Assembly (NCBI GenBank): GCA_050303415.1 | Contig: JBNLBS010000006.1 | Coordinates: 124,001-188,000, forward strand | Source: JBNLBS01 sp050303415 | GTDB lineage: Bacteria > Pseudomonadota > Gammaproteobacteria > Methylococcales > Methylomonadaceae | Direction: 5' to 3' | DNA: 64,000 nucleotides | Shown: piece by piece, positions 50,218-58,559 of the stretch | Layout: each line of letters starts with the position of its first letter | Position numbering within the stretch: the stretch's first letter is position 1 | Notes under the pieces: generated by a model | Seen by the model: the letters and a program-made list of their open reading frames with translations, nothing else | Databases searched by the model: none | Told to the model about the DNA's origin: nothing | Program-made: the position numbers and the translations under genes

Positions 50218-51579
50218 ATGAACATACAAAAAACCAAACAAGTATTTACCATAATTTTCGCCTGTCTACTATTCGGCTCTATCAATAACAGCTATGCCGG
50301 CCTGCCAACCAGCATTGACGGTCAGTCACTTCCATCATTAGCGCCCATTCTTGAACGCAGTATGCCGGCAGTGGTAAATATTTCCACTACCAAGCTGATG
50401 AGCGGCCAGGTAAACCCGCTAATGCAGGACCCGTTCTTCAGGCATTTTTTTCAAATACCCAACCAGCCACAACGGCAGAAAAAAAATAGTTTAGGCTCCG
50501 GCGTTATTATCGATAGTGAACAGGGCTATGTGTTAACCAATAATCATGTTATCGATAAGGCCGATAAAATTATGGTGACCTTGTCGGATGGCCGTCAACT
50601 TGACGCCAAACTGATTGGCACAGACCCGGCGGCCGATGTTGCGGTGATTCAAATTCCTGCCCAAAACCTGACCGCATTACCGATTGCTGACTCAACGAAT
50701 TTAAAAGTAGGGGATTTCGTTATTGCCATTGGTAACCCGTTTGGCTTGGGTCAGACGGTTACTTCCGGCATTATCAGTGCTTTGGGACGCTCGGGTTTGG
50801 GTATTGAAGGTTATGAAGATTTCATTCAAACTGACGCCTCGATTAACCCTGGTAATTCCGGCGGTGCATTGATTAATCTACGTGGTGAATTTATCGGCAT
50901 GAATACCGCTATTTTGGCGCCCAGCGGTGGTAATGTGGGGATCGGTTTTGCTATCCCGGCCAATATGGCGATGACGCTTAAAGACTCACTGATCGAACAT
51001 GGTGAGGTGCGCCGGGGTTTGTTAGGTGTTACCACCCAGGATTTAACTCATGAACTGGTTAATGCTTTTGGTTTAAAAAGTAAATCCGGTGCCATCATTA
51101 GTCGCATTGAAGCAGGCTCACCTGCCGAAGAAGCCGGCTTGCAGCCTGGCGATATTATCGTTAAAGTCAATAACAAACAGGTTAAAAACAGCCATAACAT
51201 CCGTAATATCATTGGCTTGATGCAGATCGGTGATGAAGTAATCATTGATCTGGTACGTAACGATGAAGCCCTGCAATTTACAGCCGTTATCGGCAAACCC
51301 GTGCTTGCTCAACTGGAAGGCGCCAAATTACACCGGGGACTTCAAGGCACGGTGTTAATGAAAACCAGCAAAAATCAAATTGAAGGCATTTTAATCAGTA
51401 AAATTACTCAGTCATCAATTGCCTGGCAAGCAGGTCTGCAACCGGGTGATATTATTGTCTCAGCCAATCGCTATCGTGTTCATAATCTGAATGAACTGAA
51501 ACGCGTGGTAAACCCGAAATCCGCACTATTGATTAATATTCAACGCGGCAGAGAGGCATTTTTTCTGGTGTTGAAGTAA
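50218..51579 (+). CDS. degQ: DegQ/DegP family periplasmic serine endoprotease
   Basis: A 453-residue HtrA protease and chaperone of the periplasm. A signal peptide ends near SYA (residue 27). The catalytic triad is His110 (TNNHVI), Asp140 (AADVAV) and Ser214 (NPGNSGGAL), with numbering from the ATG at 50218; the TTG just upstream is an unlikely start. Two PDZ domains follow (about 255-350 with SPAEEAGLQPGDIIVKVN, and 360-453 with AWQAGLQPGDIIVSANR). It degrades misfolded envelope proteins. Confidence 0.95.
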   Translation: MNIQKTKQVFTIIFACLLFGSINNSYAGLPTSIDGQSLPSLAPILERSMPAVVNISTTKLMSGQVNPLMQDPFFRHFFQIPNQPQRQKKNSLGSGVIIDSEQGYVLTNNHVIDKADKIMVTLSDGRQLDAKLIGTDPAADVAVIQIPAQNLTALPIADSTNLKVGDFVIAIGNPFGLGQTVTSGIISALGRSGLGIEGYEDFIQTDASINPGNSGGALINLRGEFIGMNTAILAPSGGNVGIGFAIPANMAMTLKDSLIEHGEVRRGLLGVTTQDLTHELVNAFGLKSKSGAIISRIEAGSPAEEAGLQPGDIIVKVNNKQVKNSHNIRNIIGLMQIGDEVIIDLVRNDEALQFTAVIGKPVLAQLEGAKLHRGLQGTVLMKTSKNQIEGILISKITQSSIAWQAGLQPGDIIVSANRYRVHNLNELKRVVNPKSALLINIQRGREAFFLVLK

Positions 51580-51584
51580 CCCGC

Positions 51585-51613
51585 TATGCAGAGCGCACAA
51601 CGCACTCTGCATA
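51585..51613 (+). terminator. Hairpin after degQ
   Basis: TATGCAGAG pairs perfectly with CTCTGCATA around an 11-base loop, 6 bases after the degQ stop. No T-run follows, so it may be Rho-assisted or protect the mRNA end. Confidence 0.5.
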
Positions 51614-51667
51614 AATTATGCTCTAATTAGCCATGCCCTATTCAAACTATAAACAAGCTTAAAAATT

Positions 51668-52189
51668 GTGCATCCTGAAAAAATATTTGTCCCTTTAAAT
51701 ATCGCGGTAATGGTTGTTTCCGATACCCGTACCGAAGCTGATGACACTTCCGGTAAAGCACTGGTCGAAAGAGCCGAACAGGCTGGGCACGCCGTTGTCG
51801 AAAAAACCATAGTGCCTGATGATATTTACCAAATTCGCGCAAAAGTATCGCAGTGGATTGCCGACGAACAGATCAATGTGGTTATTTCGACCGGCGGTAC
51901 AGGTGTTACCGGCCGTGACGGCACACCTGAGGCAGTTGCACCATTATTGGATAAAACCCTGGATGGGTTTGGCGAGACTTTTCGCATGTTATCCTATCGA
52001 GATATTAAAACCTCCACCATACAGTCTAGAGCGATTGCCGGCGTAGCAAACGGCACTTATATGTTCTGCCTTCCGGGTTCGTCCGGCGCCTGTCGTACAG
52101 CCTGGGATGAACTGATTAAAGACCAACTGGACTATCGAACCAAACCCTGTAATCTGGTACAGCTCATGCCTCGGCTAATGGAAAAATAA
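51668..52189 (+). CDS. moaB: MoaB/MogA family molybdopterin biosynthesis protein
   Basis: A 173-residue MoaB-type protein, which adenylylates molybdopterin in some systems. The fold markers are AVMVVSDTRTEADDTSGKAL, STGGTGVTGRDGTPEAV and FCLPGSSGACRTAWDELI. The start is GTG with no strong Shine-Dalgarno. The following DUF423 gene starts 1 base after its stop, so they share a transcript. Confidence 0.93.
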   Translation: MHPEKIFVPLNIAVMVVSDTRTEADDTSGKALVERAEQAGHAVVEKTIVPDDIYQIRAKVSQWIADEQINVVISTGGTGVTGRDGTPEAVAPLLDKTLDGFGETFRMLSYRDIKTSTIQSRAIAGVANGTYMFCLPGSSGACRTAWDELIKDQLDYRTKPCNLVQLMPRLMEK

Positions 52190-52190
52190 A

Positions 52191-52562
52191 ATGAAATCGG
52201 TGTTTTTGTTTTTAAGCGCACTGTCTGCAATGATTGCTGTCGGCATGGGCGCCTTTGGTGCACACGGTTTAAAGCATATACTGTCTGTCGACATGCTGGC
52301 CGTATATAAGACCGCTGTTACTTATCAAATGTGGCATGCTTTGGGGTTAGGCGGCATTGCAATCCTGCGACAACAGTTTGCTGAATCAAAATTGTTGTTA
52401 TGGGCAGGCTGGTTAATGTTTGTCGGTATTTTATTATTTTCCGGCAGCCTTTATTTATTAAGCCTATTAAATTGCAAATGGCTGGGTATGATTACTCCTT
52501 TTGGAGGCGTAGCATTCATAACCGCCTGGCTGTTGTTAACTATTCATGCTGCAAAAAAATAA
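52191..52562 (+). CDS. DUF423 family small membrane protein (YgdD-like)
   Basis: A 123-residue protein with four transmembrane helices (about residues 3-20, 37-57, 67-90 and 97-118). The conserved start MGAFGAHGLK and the segment TYQMWHALGL are DUF423 signatures. Function is unknown. It is separated by one base from moaB, and an inner-membrane location is expected. Confidence 0.9.
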   Translation: MKSVFLFLSALSAMIAVGMGAFGAHGLKHILSVDMLAVYKTAVTYQMWHALGLGGIAILRQQFAESKLLLWAGWLMFVGILLFSGSLYLLSLLNCKWLGMITPFGGVAFITAWLLLTIHAAKK

Positions 52563-52636
52563 CAGTTACTATTTGGCTCACCGGATAGGCTGAAATATTT
52601 ACGATTAACGTTCTTACCTATTAACTAAAAGACACT

Positions 52637-55285
52637 ATGCGCGACGCAAATCCACAAACTATTTATTTAAAAGACTACACAGTACCTGAATATTTAATTC
52701 ACAGTGTCGATTTAAATTTTATTTTAGATGAAGAAAAAACCCGTGTCGTCTCGCGCCTGACGATGAGTCGCAATCCTGCCAGCGAGTCGGACAGTCAATC
52801 ACTGGAATTGCAGGGCGAAAACCTGGAATTGATCAGTATTGCATTGGATGGCAATGCCTTAACCCATTCAGATTACCGGCAAACAGCTGAAACCCTGGTT
52901 ATCAATCAGGCTCCACAGCAACAAACCTTTATCCTGGCGATAGAAAACCTGATTAATCCCAAAGCCAATACAGCTTTGGAAGGTTTATACCTGTCCAACG
53001 GCATGTTGTGTACCCAGTGTGAAGCCGAAGGTTTCAGAAAAATCACCTATTTTCTCGATCGTCCCGATGTTATGACTCGCTTTACCACCACTCTGGTAGG
53101 TGACAAAGATCGCTATCCGGTACTGTTGTGCAACGGAAACAAGGTGGCACAAGGTGACTTGCAAAACAACCGTCATTGGGTGACCTGGGAAGACCCATTC
53201 AACAAACCGTGCTATTTATTCGCTTTGGTAGCCGGTCAACTGAAATGTATTGAAGACAGTTATCGGACTATGTCAGGCCGGGATATTGCACTGCAAATAT
53301 TTGTAGAGCCGCATGACCTGGACAAATGCGATCATGCCATGCAATCACTGAAAAACTCCATGCACTGGGATGAGCAGGTATATGGCCGAGAATATGATCT
53401 GGATTTATATATGATTGTCGCCGTTGGACATTTCAATATGGGCGCGATGGAAAACAAGGGGTTGAATATTTTTAACACCAAATTTGTCCTGGCACGCCCC
53501 GATACCGCGACTGACAGCGATTATGAACATATTGAAGGCGTTATCGGCCATGAATACTTTCATAACTGGACCGGCAACCGGGTGACCTGTCGGGATTGGT
53601 TTCAGCTCAGCCTTAAAGAGGGCTTTACCGTATTCAGGGATCAGGAATTTACCGGTGACCGCACCTCAAAAGCGGTAAAACGCATTGAAGATGTCAATAT
53701 GCTGCGCAGCCGTCAGTTTGCCGAAGATGCAGGACCATTGTCACATCCTATCCGTCCAGATTCATATATAGAAATCAATAACTTCTATACCCTGACCGTG
53801 TATGAGAAGGGCGCGGAAGTGGTGCGAATGATCCATACCCTGGTAGGTGCGGAAGGCTTTAGAAAGGGCAGCGACCTGTATTTCCAGCGTCATGACGGCC
53901 AGGCAGTGACCTGTGATGATTTCGTCAACGCCATGGAAGCGGCGAATGATATCGACCTGTCCCAATTCAGGCACTGGTATGCCCAGGCCGGTACACCGGT
54001 GGTTAAAGCCCGCCAACATTACGATGCCGAGCAACAAACATTAAGCCTGACCCTGCAGCAAAGCTGTCCGGCAACACCCGGGCAACCGGAAAAACCGGCC
54101 TTTCTGATCCCGTTAAAAATAGGACTGATAAATACCGATGGCTCGGTTGCCCCAATAAAACTGCAAGGCAGTGACCTAACCCTTGATGAAACCATTTTAC
54201 AACTGACCGAAACGGAGCAAACCTTTGTTTTTGAGCAATTGCCCCAAGAACCTGTCGTTTCACTATTGCGTGGTTTTTCTGCCCCGATAAAACTGGAAAT
54301 TCCGCGTACACCGGAAGAACTGGCATTTTTATTGAGCCATGACAGCGATACCTTTAATCGCTGGGAAGCCGGTCAACAATTAGCCAGCCAGCTTATTTTG
54401 GCTCTGATCGAGGATTTTCAGGCTCAGCGCCCGTTAACCATCAACCCGGTTATTGTACAGGCATTTAAAACCGTGCTGGAGCAGGACTGGGAAGACTTGT
54501 CCTACTTTTCTCTATTGTTGGAGCTGCCATCGGCCATTTATCTGGCCGAACAGATGGCCGTGGTTGATGTAGACGCCATTCATCAGGTGCGTGAATTTAT
54601 CAAAAGCCAGTTGGCTGAGCAATTGCAGGATCTGTTTAAATCCCTGTATAGCAAATATCATCAGGATGAATCCGGCTGTTTCGATGCCGCCGCCATCGGT
54701 CGCAGACGCATTAAAAACATTTGTTTAAGCTATCTGAGCAAACTGGAACAGGCAGAGATTCAACAATGGGCGACTGAACAGTTCCAACAAGCCAAAAACA
54801 TGACCGACCAAATTGCCGCACTAGGTGTCATTGTCAACAGTCGGCACCCGGAAAAAGCAGCATGCCTGCAAAGCTTTTATCAACAATGGCAACAGGAAGC
54901 CCTGGTGGTTGATAAATGGTTTACCTTACAGGCCACCAGCACTCAGGATGACGCTTTTGACGTTGTACAGTCATTATTAAACCACCCCGCTTTCGATCTA
55001 AAAAATCCAAATCGGGTACGCTCATTAATCGGTGCTTTTAGCCAGGCCAACCCCCTGCATTTCCATGCTGCCAACGGGCGGGGCTATCAATTCCTAACCG
55101 ATCAAATTATTGCCCTCAACACCCTGAACCCGCAGGTTGCCTCCAGAATGGTCGGCGCCCTTACTCAATGGCATCGCTTTGATGATAACCGACAAAACTT
55201 AATGAAGGCAGAGCTCAAACGCATCATGGAAACTGAAAATGTGTCTAAAGATGTGTATGAGGTAGCGAGTAAAAGTTTGGCCTGA
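52637..55285 (+). CDS. pepN: Aminopeptidase N (M1 zinc metallopeptidase)
   Basis: An 882-residue cytoplasmic aminopeptidase that removes N-terminal residues from peptides. The substrate exopeptidase motif GAMENKGLNIF and the zinc motif HEYFHNWTGNRVT near residue 305, with Glu 18 residues further on (LKEGFTVFRDQEF), are intact. The C-terminal helical superstructure is complete; length is typical of PepN in gammaproteobacteria. No signal peptide. Confidence 0.97.
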   Translation: MRDANPQTIYLKDYTVPEYLIHSVDLNFILDEEKTRVVSRLTMSRNPASESDSQSLELQGENLELISIALDGNALTHSDYRQTAETLVINQAPQQQTFILAIENLINPKANTALEGLYLSNGMLCTQCEAEGFRKITYFLDRPDVMTRFTTTLVGDKDRYPVLLCNGNKVAQGDLQNNRHWVTWEDPFNKPCYLFALVAGQLKCIEDSYRTMSGRDIALQIFVEPHDLDKCDHAMQSLKNSMHWDEQVYGREYDLDLYMIVAVGHFNMGAMENKGLNIFNTKFVLARPDTATDSDYEHIEGVIGHEYFHNWTGNRVTCRDWFQLSLKEGFTVFRDQEFTGDRTSKAVKRIEDVNMLRSRQFAEDAGPLSHPIRPDSYIEINNFYTLTVYEKGAEVVRMIHTLVGAEGFRKGSDLYFQRHDGQAVTCDDFVNAMEAANDIDLSQFRHWYAQAGTPVVKARQHYDAEQQTLSLTLQQSCPATPGQPEKPAFLIPLKIGLINTDGSVAPIKLQGSDLTLDETILQLTETEQTFVFEQLPQEPVVSLLRGFSAPIKLEIPRTPEELAFLLSHDSDTFNRWEAGQQLASQLILALIEDFQAQRPLTINPVIVQAFKTVLEQDWEDLSYFSLLLELPSAIYLAEQMAVVDVDAIHQVREFIKSQLAEQLQDLFKSLYSKYHQDESGCFDAAAIGRRRIKNICLSYLSKLEQAEIQQWATEQFQQAKNMTDQIAALGVIVNSRHPEKAACLQSFYQQWQQEALVVDKWFTLQATSTQDDAFDVVQSLLNHPAFDLKNPNRVRSLIGAFSQANPLHFHAANGRGYQFLTDQIIALNTLNPQVASRMVGALTQWHRFDDNRQNLMKAELKRIMETENVSKDVYEVASKSLA

Positions 55286-55683
55286 TATTGAAGAAAACAC
55301 TGAATAAGTTGATTCTGTTCATGGTGAAATAGGTATACCGCGAACGGAATCAACATCTTGTCTTTCATATTAACCGGTTGAAGTTCAGGCTCGTTCCAAG
55401 CTAATTTAATCCCCGGCAATAATACACCCTTGATTCCTTTGAATCTGTAACCCCCGTAGATGAAGTGAACGGTGTCAATACTCTGAACCTTCTTTAACTT
55501 AATTGAATAAACGCTTGAATTTTATATGCTATACTTAAATCATTGTTAATTTTTTGCGAACTTCGTCACAAAAAATTAACGTATGTTGCCTTTTGCCATT
55601 TTCTTCAGAAACGATTTAGCGCAAACAGCTCTGAAAAAATTTAGGTATCGGATAATCAGTCAGCAAATATTTCAGGCTTCTTT
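55286..55683. other. 398-base intergenic region with remnant-like open frame and hairpin
   Basis: No assigned gene. On the minus strand a frame stays open from about 55521 to 55165, overlapping the end of pepN, with readable sequence (HFIYGGYRFKGIKGVLLPG, then LAWNEPELQPVNMKDKML). It has no good start codon or ribosome binding site, so it may be a gene remnant. A perfect inverted repeat lies at 55545-55580, and AT-rich sequence with a TATACT box lies just before it, probably the promoter region of the HDOD gene. Confidence 0.6.
55545..55580. promoter_or_regulatory. 12-base perfect inverted repeat upstream of HDOD gene
   Basis: GTTAATTTTTTG and CAAAAAATTAAC are separated by 12 bases that hold a smaller CGAA/TTCG stem. 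The repeat ends about 103 bases before the HDOD ATG and lies just after a possible TATACT -10 box, so it would be in the 5' leader. It could be an attenuator-like hairpin or operator. Confidence 0.5.
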
Positions 55684-56955
55684 ATGGCTTTATTACAATC
55701 TTTAATCACAAGAAAAAAACAGTCTTGTAATCTTCAAAGTGAACAAGTCACACTTGCCAAGCTAAAACAATTGATTCCAATTCGTAACCTGAGTGAAGAA
55801 AAACTACAAACGTTTGCGTTAAACAACCAATCAGAAGTCTATGCAGCTGGAGAAATACTCTTTAGCATTAATGAGGCTATTGATTCTTCTATTTATCTTT
55901 TAAAAGGTACTGTTTCATTATCCGATGCAGACGGCAAAATTATAGAGGTTGAGGCTTCCGGCGTTAAAGCAAAATTTCCGCTTACCAGTGGGATCAAGAA
56001 TACAACCACCGCAACTGCGAAATCGGATATCAGTATCCTGCGCGTATCGCATAAAATCATGTCTATGAATTGCAAAAGACAGTCAATTCATGAACTGGTG
56101 ATTCCTGAACAACTGGCTCACAATGGCTTATTACAGAACTTTGCCCATCATTTTATTGAAGATGACATTGAGGTTCCTTCCTTACCTGTTATAGCCATGC
56201 GGCTACGCCAGGCCATGCAAAAAGACATAGGTATTGCCGAAGCAGTTGAAATAATACAACTTGACCCGGTCATTTCAGCAAAACTGATTGAAGTTGCCAA
56301 TTGTCCTTTGTATCACGCGGCAAATCCTGCAAATACCCTTTTGGAAGCGGTCAAACGAATCGGTTTGAACGCCACACGCAGTCTAGTTATCAGTTTAAGC
56401 ATAAAAAATGTATTTAGCGGTACAACGGTACAACTAAACAAATATTTAAATCAGCTATGGAAAAACAGTCTTCATTTGTCCTGTTTGTGTTATGAATTAG
56501 CCTTATTCAGCAAACAAAGAAATCCTGAAGAAGCCTTATTGGCAGGGCTGGTCTGTGATATTGGTATCGTGCCTTTTCTGCATTTTGTCTCAAAATTACC
56601 GGCAAAATATTATACCGGAGAAGAAATCAAGGAAGCCATCCCGGTCGTAAGGGGCGCAGTTGGTGCTTCCTTATTAAGCCACTGGGGATTTTCTGAAGAA
56701 TTTGTTCAAGTGCCACTGGCATCTGAAGACTGGCATCATTCTAACCAAGACACATTGACCTATTCCGATATTGTAATTTTATCCAAACTGCACAGCAAAA
56801 TAGGCAGATCGGAAAAACTTGATCTGCCCATCATCACGTCAATTCCGGCAGCCAGTAAATTACATAAAGTCACCCTCTCGCCGGAAGATTCATTAAGCAT
56901 TCTGCACGATGCCAATGACAAAATTAATATAACAATGAAAGTTCTTGCCGGTTAG
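55684..56955 (+). CDS. HDOD domain protein with cyclic-nucleotide-binding-like N-terminus
   Basis: A 423-residue cytoplasmic signalling protein. The N-terminal part (about 25-140) has a degenerate cyclic-nucleotide-binding-like fold (SEVYAAGEILFSINEA, IYLLKGTVSL). The HDOD domain (about 155-355) has the family pattern VPSLPVIAMRLRQAM, DPVISAKLIEVANCP and LLEAVKRIGLNATRSLV. Usual HD metal ligands are not present. HDOD proteins are linked to motility, stress and c-di-GMP signalling, usually as adaptors. It is alone on the plus strand after a 398-base gap; downstream the Tim44-like gene is convergent. Confidence 0.88.
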   Translation: MALLQSLITRKKQSCNLQSEQVTLAKLKQLIPIRNLSEEKLQTFALNNQSEVYAAGEILFSINEAIDSSIYLLKGTVSLSDADGKIIEVEASGVKAKFPLTSGIKNTTTATAKSDISILRVSHKIMSMNCKRQSIHELVIPEQLAHNGLLQNFAHHFIEDDIEVPSLPVIAMRLRQAMQKDIGIAEAVEIIQLDPVISAKLIEVANCPLYHAANPANTLLEAVKRIGLNATRSLVISLSIKNVFSGTTVQLNKYLNQLWKNSLHLSCLCYELALFSKQRNPEEALLAGLVCDIGIVPFLHFVSKLPAKYYTGEEIKEAIPVVRGAVGASLLSHWGFSEEFVQVPLASEDWHHSNQDTLTYSDIVILSKLHSKIGRSEKLDLPIITSIPAASKLHKVTLSPEDSLSILHDANDKINITMKVLAG

Positions 56956-57021
56956 GGCATCTGCCCGGGAAAAAATACTGTACTCATCAATACCAATCTA
57001 CATTATGCATTGTCCCTAATC

Positions 57022-57049
57022 ATCTATGCACCTGTATGGGAGCATAGAT
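57022..57049. terminator. Hairpin between convergent HDOD and Tim44-like genes
   Basis: ATCTATGC and GCATAGAT form a perfect 8-base stem with a 12-base loop in the 102-base gap between two convergent genes. No T-run on either side. Confidence 0.35.
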
Positions 57050-57057
57050 AGCAGTGG

Positions 57058-58005
57058 TTAATACTGCTCCAGCTGTTGAATCCCATCCAGATACCATTTG
57101 GGCTGTACGCTGTTTTTGGGTTTGATGAAATGCCAGACTTCCCGGACCTGTTCCGCTTGAGCATCGGCTTCTTCACGCATAATACTGTCGAAAAGAACGA
57201 CCGCTTCCAGTTCATTACCAATTTCTCTGACTTCCAGCAGTTCAGCATCCAGCTTAAGCACTTGGGTATGGTTTTCGCCACTCATTGCTTTCATTTGCTC
57301 CTGAATTTCGGCGAAAACTTTATCGGTAGTCAGCCCTCTGATTTCTGCCAGGTCTTTTTTATCCCAGGCATCCTGTAAGTTTTTAAAGGCTATTTTGGCG
57401 CCGGATAAGAAGGCGGGTTGATCAAAACCGGCTGGTATTTCAACCGGATCGGAAAAATCTGCATCCTGCTCCTGTGCCTGCCTGGCTTCAGCGTTAAAGC
57501 CAGACTTGTCTTTTTTGAACAGCATATCGGTATCAAAACCGGCTGACCTGTTTTGCTGCGTATCGTCTTGCATCGGGCTGTAGGATGATTGACTGCGCTG
57601 ATAGGCCGGTTGTTGCACTTGACCGGCTTTGGCTGCAAACATTTTGTACAGCAGGAAGGCAATTCCGCCAAAGATAATCATATCCATAAAATTCAGGCCT
57701 TCAAATGCGCCGCCAAAGAACATGGCACCTAACAATCCGCCCAAAGCCAGACCACCCAGCATACCCATTAAACCGCCGCGTTTTGCCATGCTTTGTCTGG
57801 CTGCCTGGTTTTGTGTATAGGCCTGTTGTTGACTGGCGGTACGTGTTGTAGATGAACTGGAGCGCCTATAGGGTGAGCTATAGGTGGATTTACTGCCGAA
57901 TGATCTTGCTCCCCCAAAACGCTTGGCTTCAGCATCTGAGATACCGCCCAAGCTTAATGAAATACCGATTACAAATGTTGCCAACAGGCCGATAGTTTTG
58001 TTCAT
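57058..58005 (-). CDS. Tim44-like domain membrane protein
   Basis: A 315-residue protein with a signal-like N-terminal segment ending near AEA (about residue 26). A Ser/Arg/Gln-rich stretch follows, then a Gly-rich hydrophobic region (MGMLGGLALGGLLGAMFFGG) and a second helix (about 106-123). The C-terminal Tim44-like domain spans about 190-315 (LSGAKIAFKNLQDAWDKKDL; VREVWHFIKPKNSVQPKWYL). Bacterial Tim44-like proteins are inner-membrane proteins of unclear role. It is divergent from the metal-efflux operon (70-base gap). Confidence 0.87.
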   Translation of the reverse strand: MNKTIGLLATFVIGISLSLGGISDAEAKRFGGARSFGSKSTYSSPYRRSSSSTTRTASQQQAYTQNQAARQSMAKRGGLMGMLGGLALGGLLGAMFFGGAFEGLNFMDMIIFGGIAFLLYKMFAAKAGQVQQPAYQRSQSSYSPMQDDTQQNRSAGFDTDMLFKKDKSGFNAEARQAQEQDADFSDPVEIPAGFDQPAFLSGAKIAFKNLQDAWDKKDLAEIRGLTTDKVFAEIQEQMKAMSGENHTQVLKLDAELLEVREIGNELEAVVLFDSIMREEADAQAEQVREVWHFIKPKNSVQPKWYLDGIQQLEQY

Positions 58006-58030
58006 AGGATGAATGTTTTTTAATTAAGTG

Positions 58031-58036
58031 TATAAT
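58031..58036 (+). promoter_or_regulatory. Likely -10 box for the metal-efflux operon
   Basis: A perfect TATAAT hexamer lies 39 bases before the ATG of the 133-codon gene, in the divergent 70-base gap. No matching -35 box is seen at 16-18 bases, suggesting activator dependence (for example a metal-responsive regulator) or an unusual promoter. Confidence 0.45.
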
Positions 58037-58075
58037 CTGTTGCGAATTTTAGCTTTATAGCATAGCATTTATAAG

Positions 58076-58477
58076 ATGTTTATAGCACTCCGTAAATCCA
58101 TAATCGTCTATCTGGTGATACTGCAATTGGTAGCGCCGCTGGTGCACGCGCATACAAAAGCCGTGTCTCAGGATCTTGGTTTACATGTCCCCGGTTTGGA
58201 GCTATATGCCCCAGACCACAACCGGGCTAGCATTGAAGCGACAAATTATCAAACTCATGAACACGGGCTTTTGGTCGGTATTGATACCGGGCTGAAGCTT
58301 ACGACGCTATTTCTTGATGATAATAATGATGCTGTATTTGAACAAAAGTTCATTGTGCCGCAGCCCGAATTGTTGTGTTATGAAATAAATTTCTCCCCAC
58401 AAACACGTCAATTTATCCCCATAGTATTTTTACGTTCCCTTAGCCCCCGTGCGCCCCCTGCTCTAGTTCTGCTTTAA
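58076..58477 (+). CDS. Small exported protein, first gene of metal-efflux operon
   Basis: A 133-residue protein with a signal peptide ending near VHA (residue 25), giving a mature N-terminus rich in His (HTKAV). It has further His residues (DHNR, THEHG) and a beta-rich appearance (GLLVGIDTGLKLTTLFLDD), and ends in a basic Pro-rich tail. I do not recognise a family. It precedes the outer-membrane, adaptor and pump genes by 82 bases and is probably co-transcribed, so it may be a periplasmic metal-binding or regulatory accessory of the efflux system. The sequence between it and the next gene shows only a GGAG site. Confidence 0.7.
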   Translation: MFIALRKSIIVYLVILQLVAPLVHAHTKAVSQDLGLHVPGLELYAPDHNRASIEATNYQTHEHGLLVGIDTGLKLTTLFLDDNNDAVFEQKFIVPQPELLCYEINFSPQTRQFIPIVFLRSLSPRAPPALVLL

Positions 58478-58559
58478 TTTTGCCTTTATTGGCGGTCATA
58501 TTATTTCTTTTTACTAAAATATTCAGTAGCTGAATGCTACCTATTAGCGGAGTTGTACC

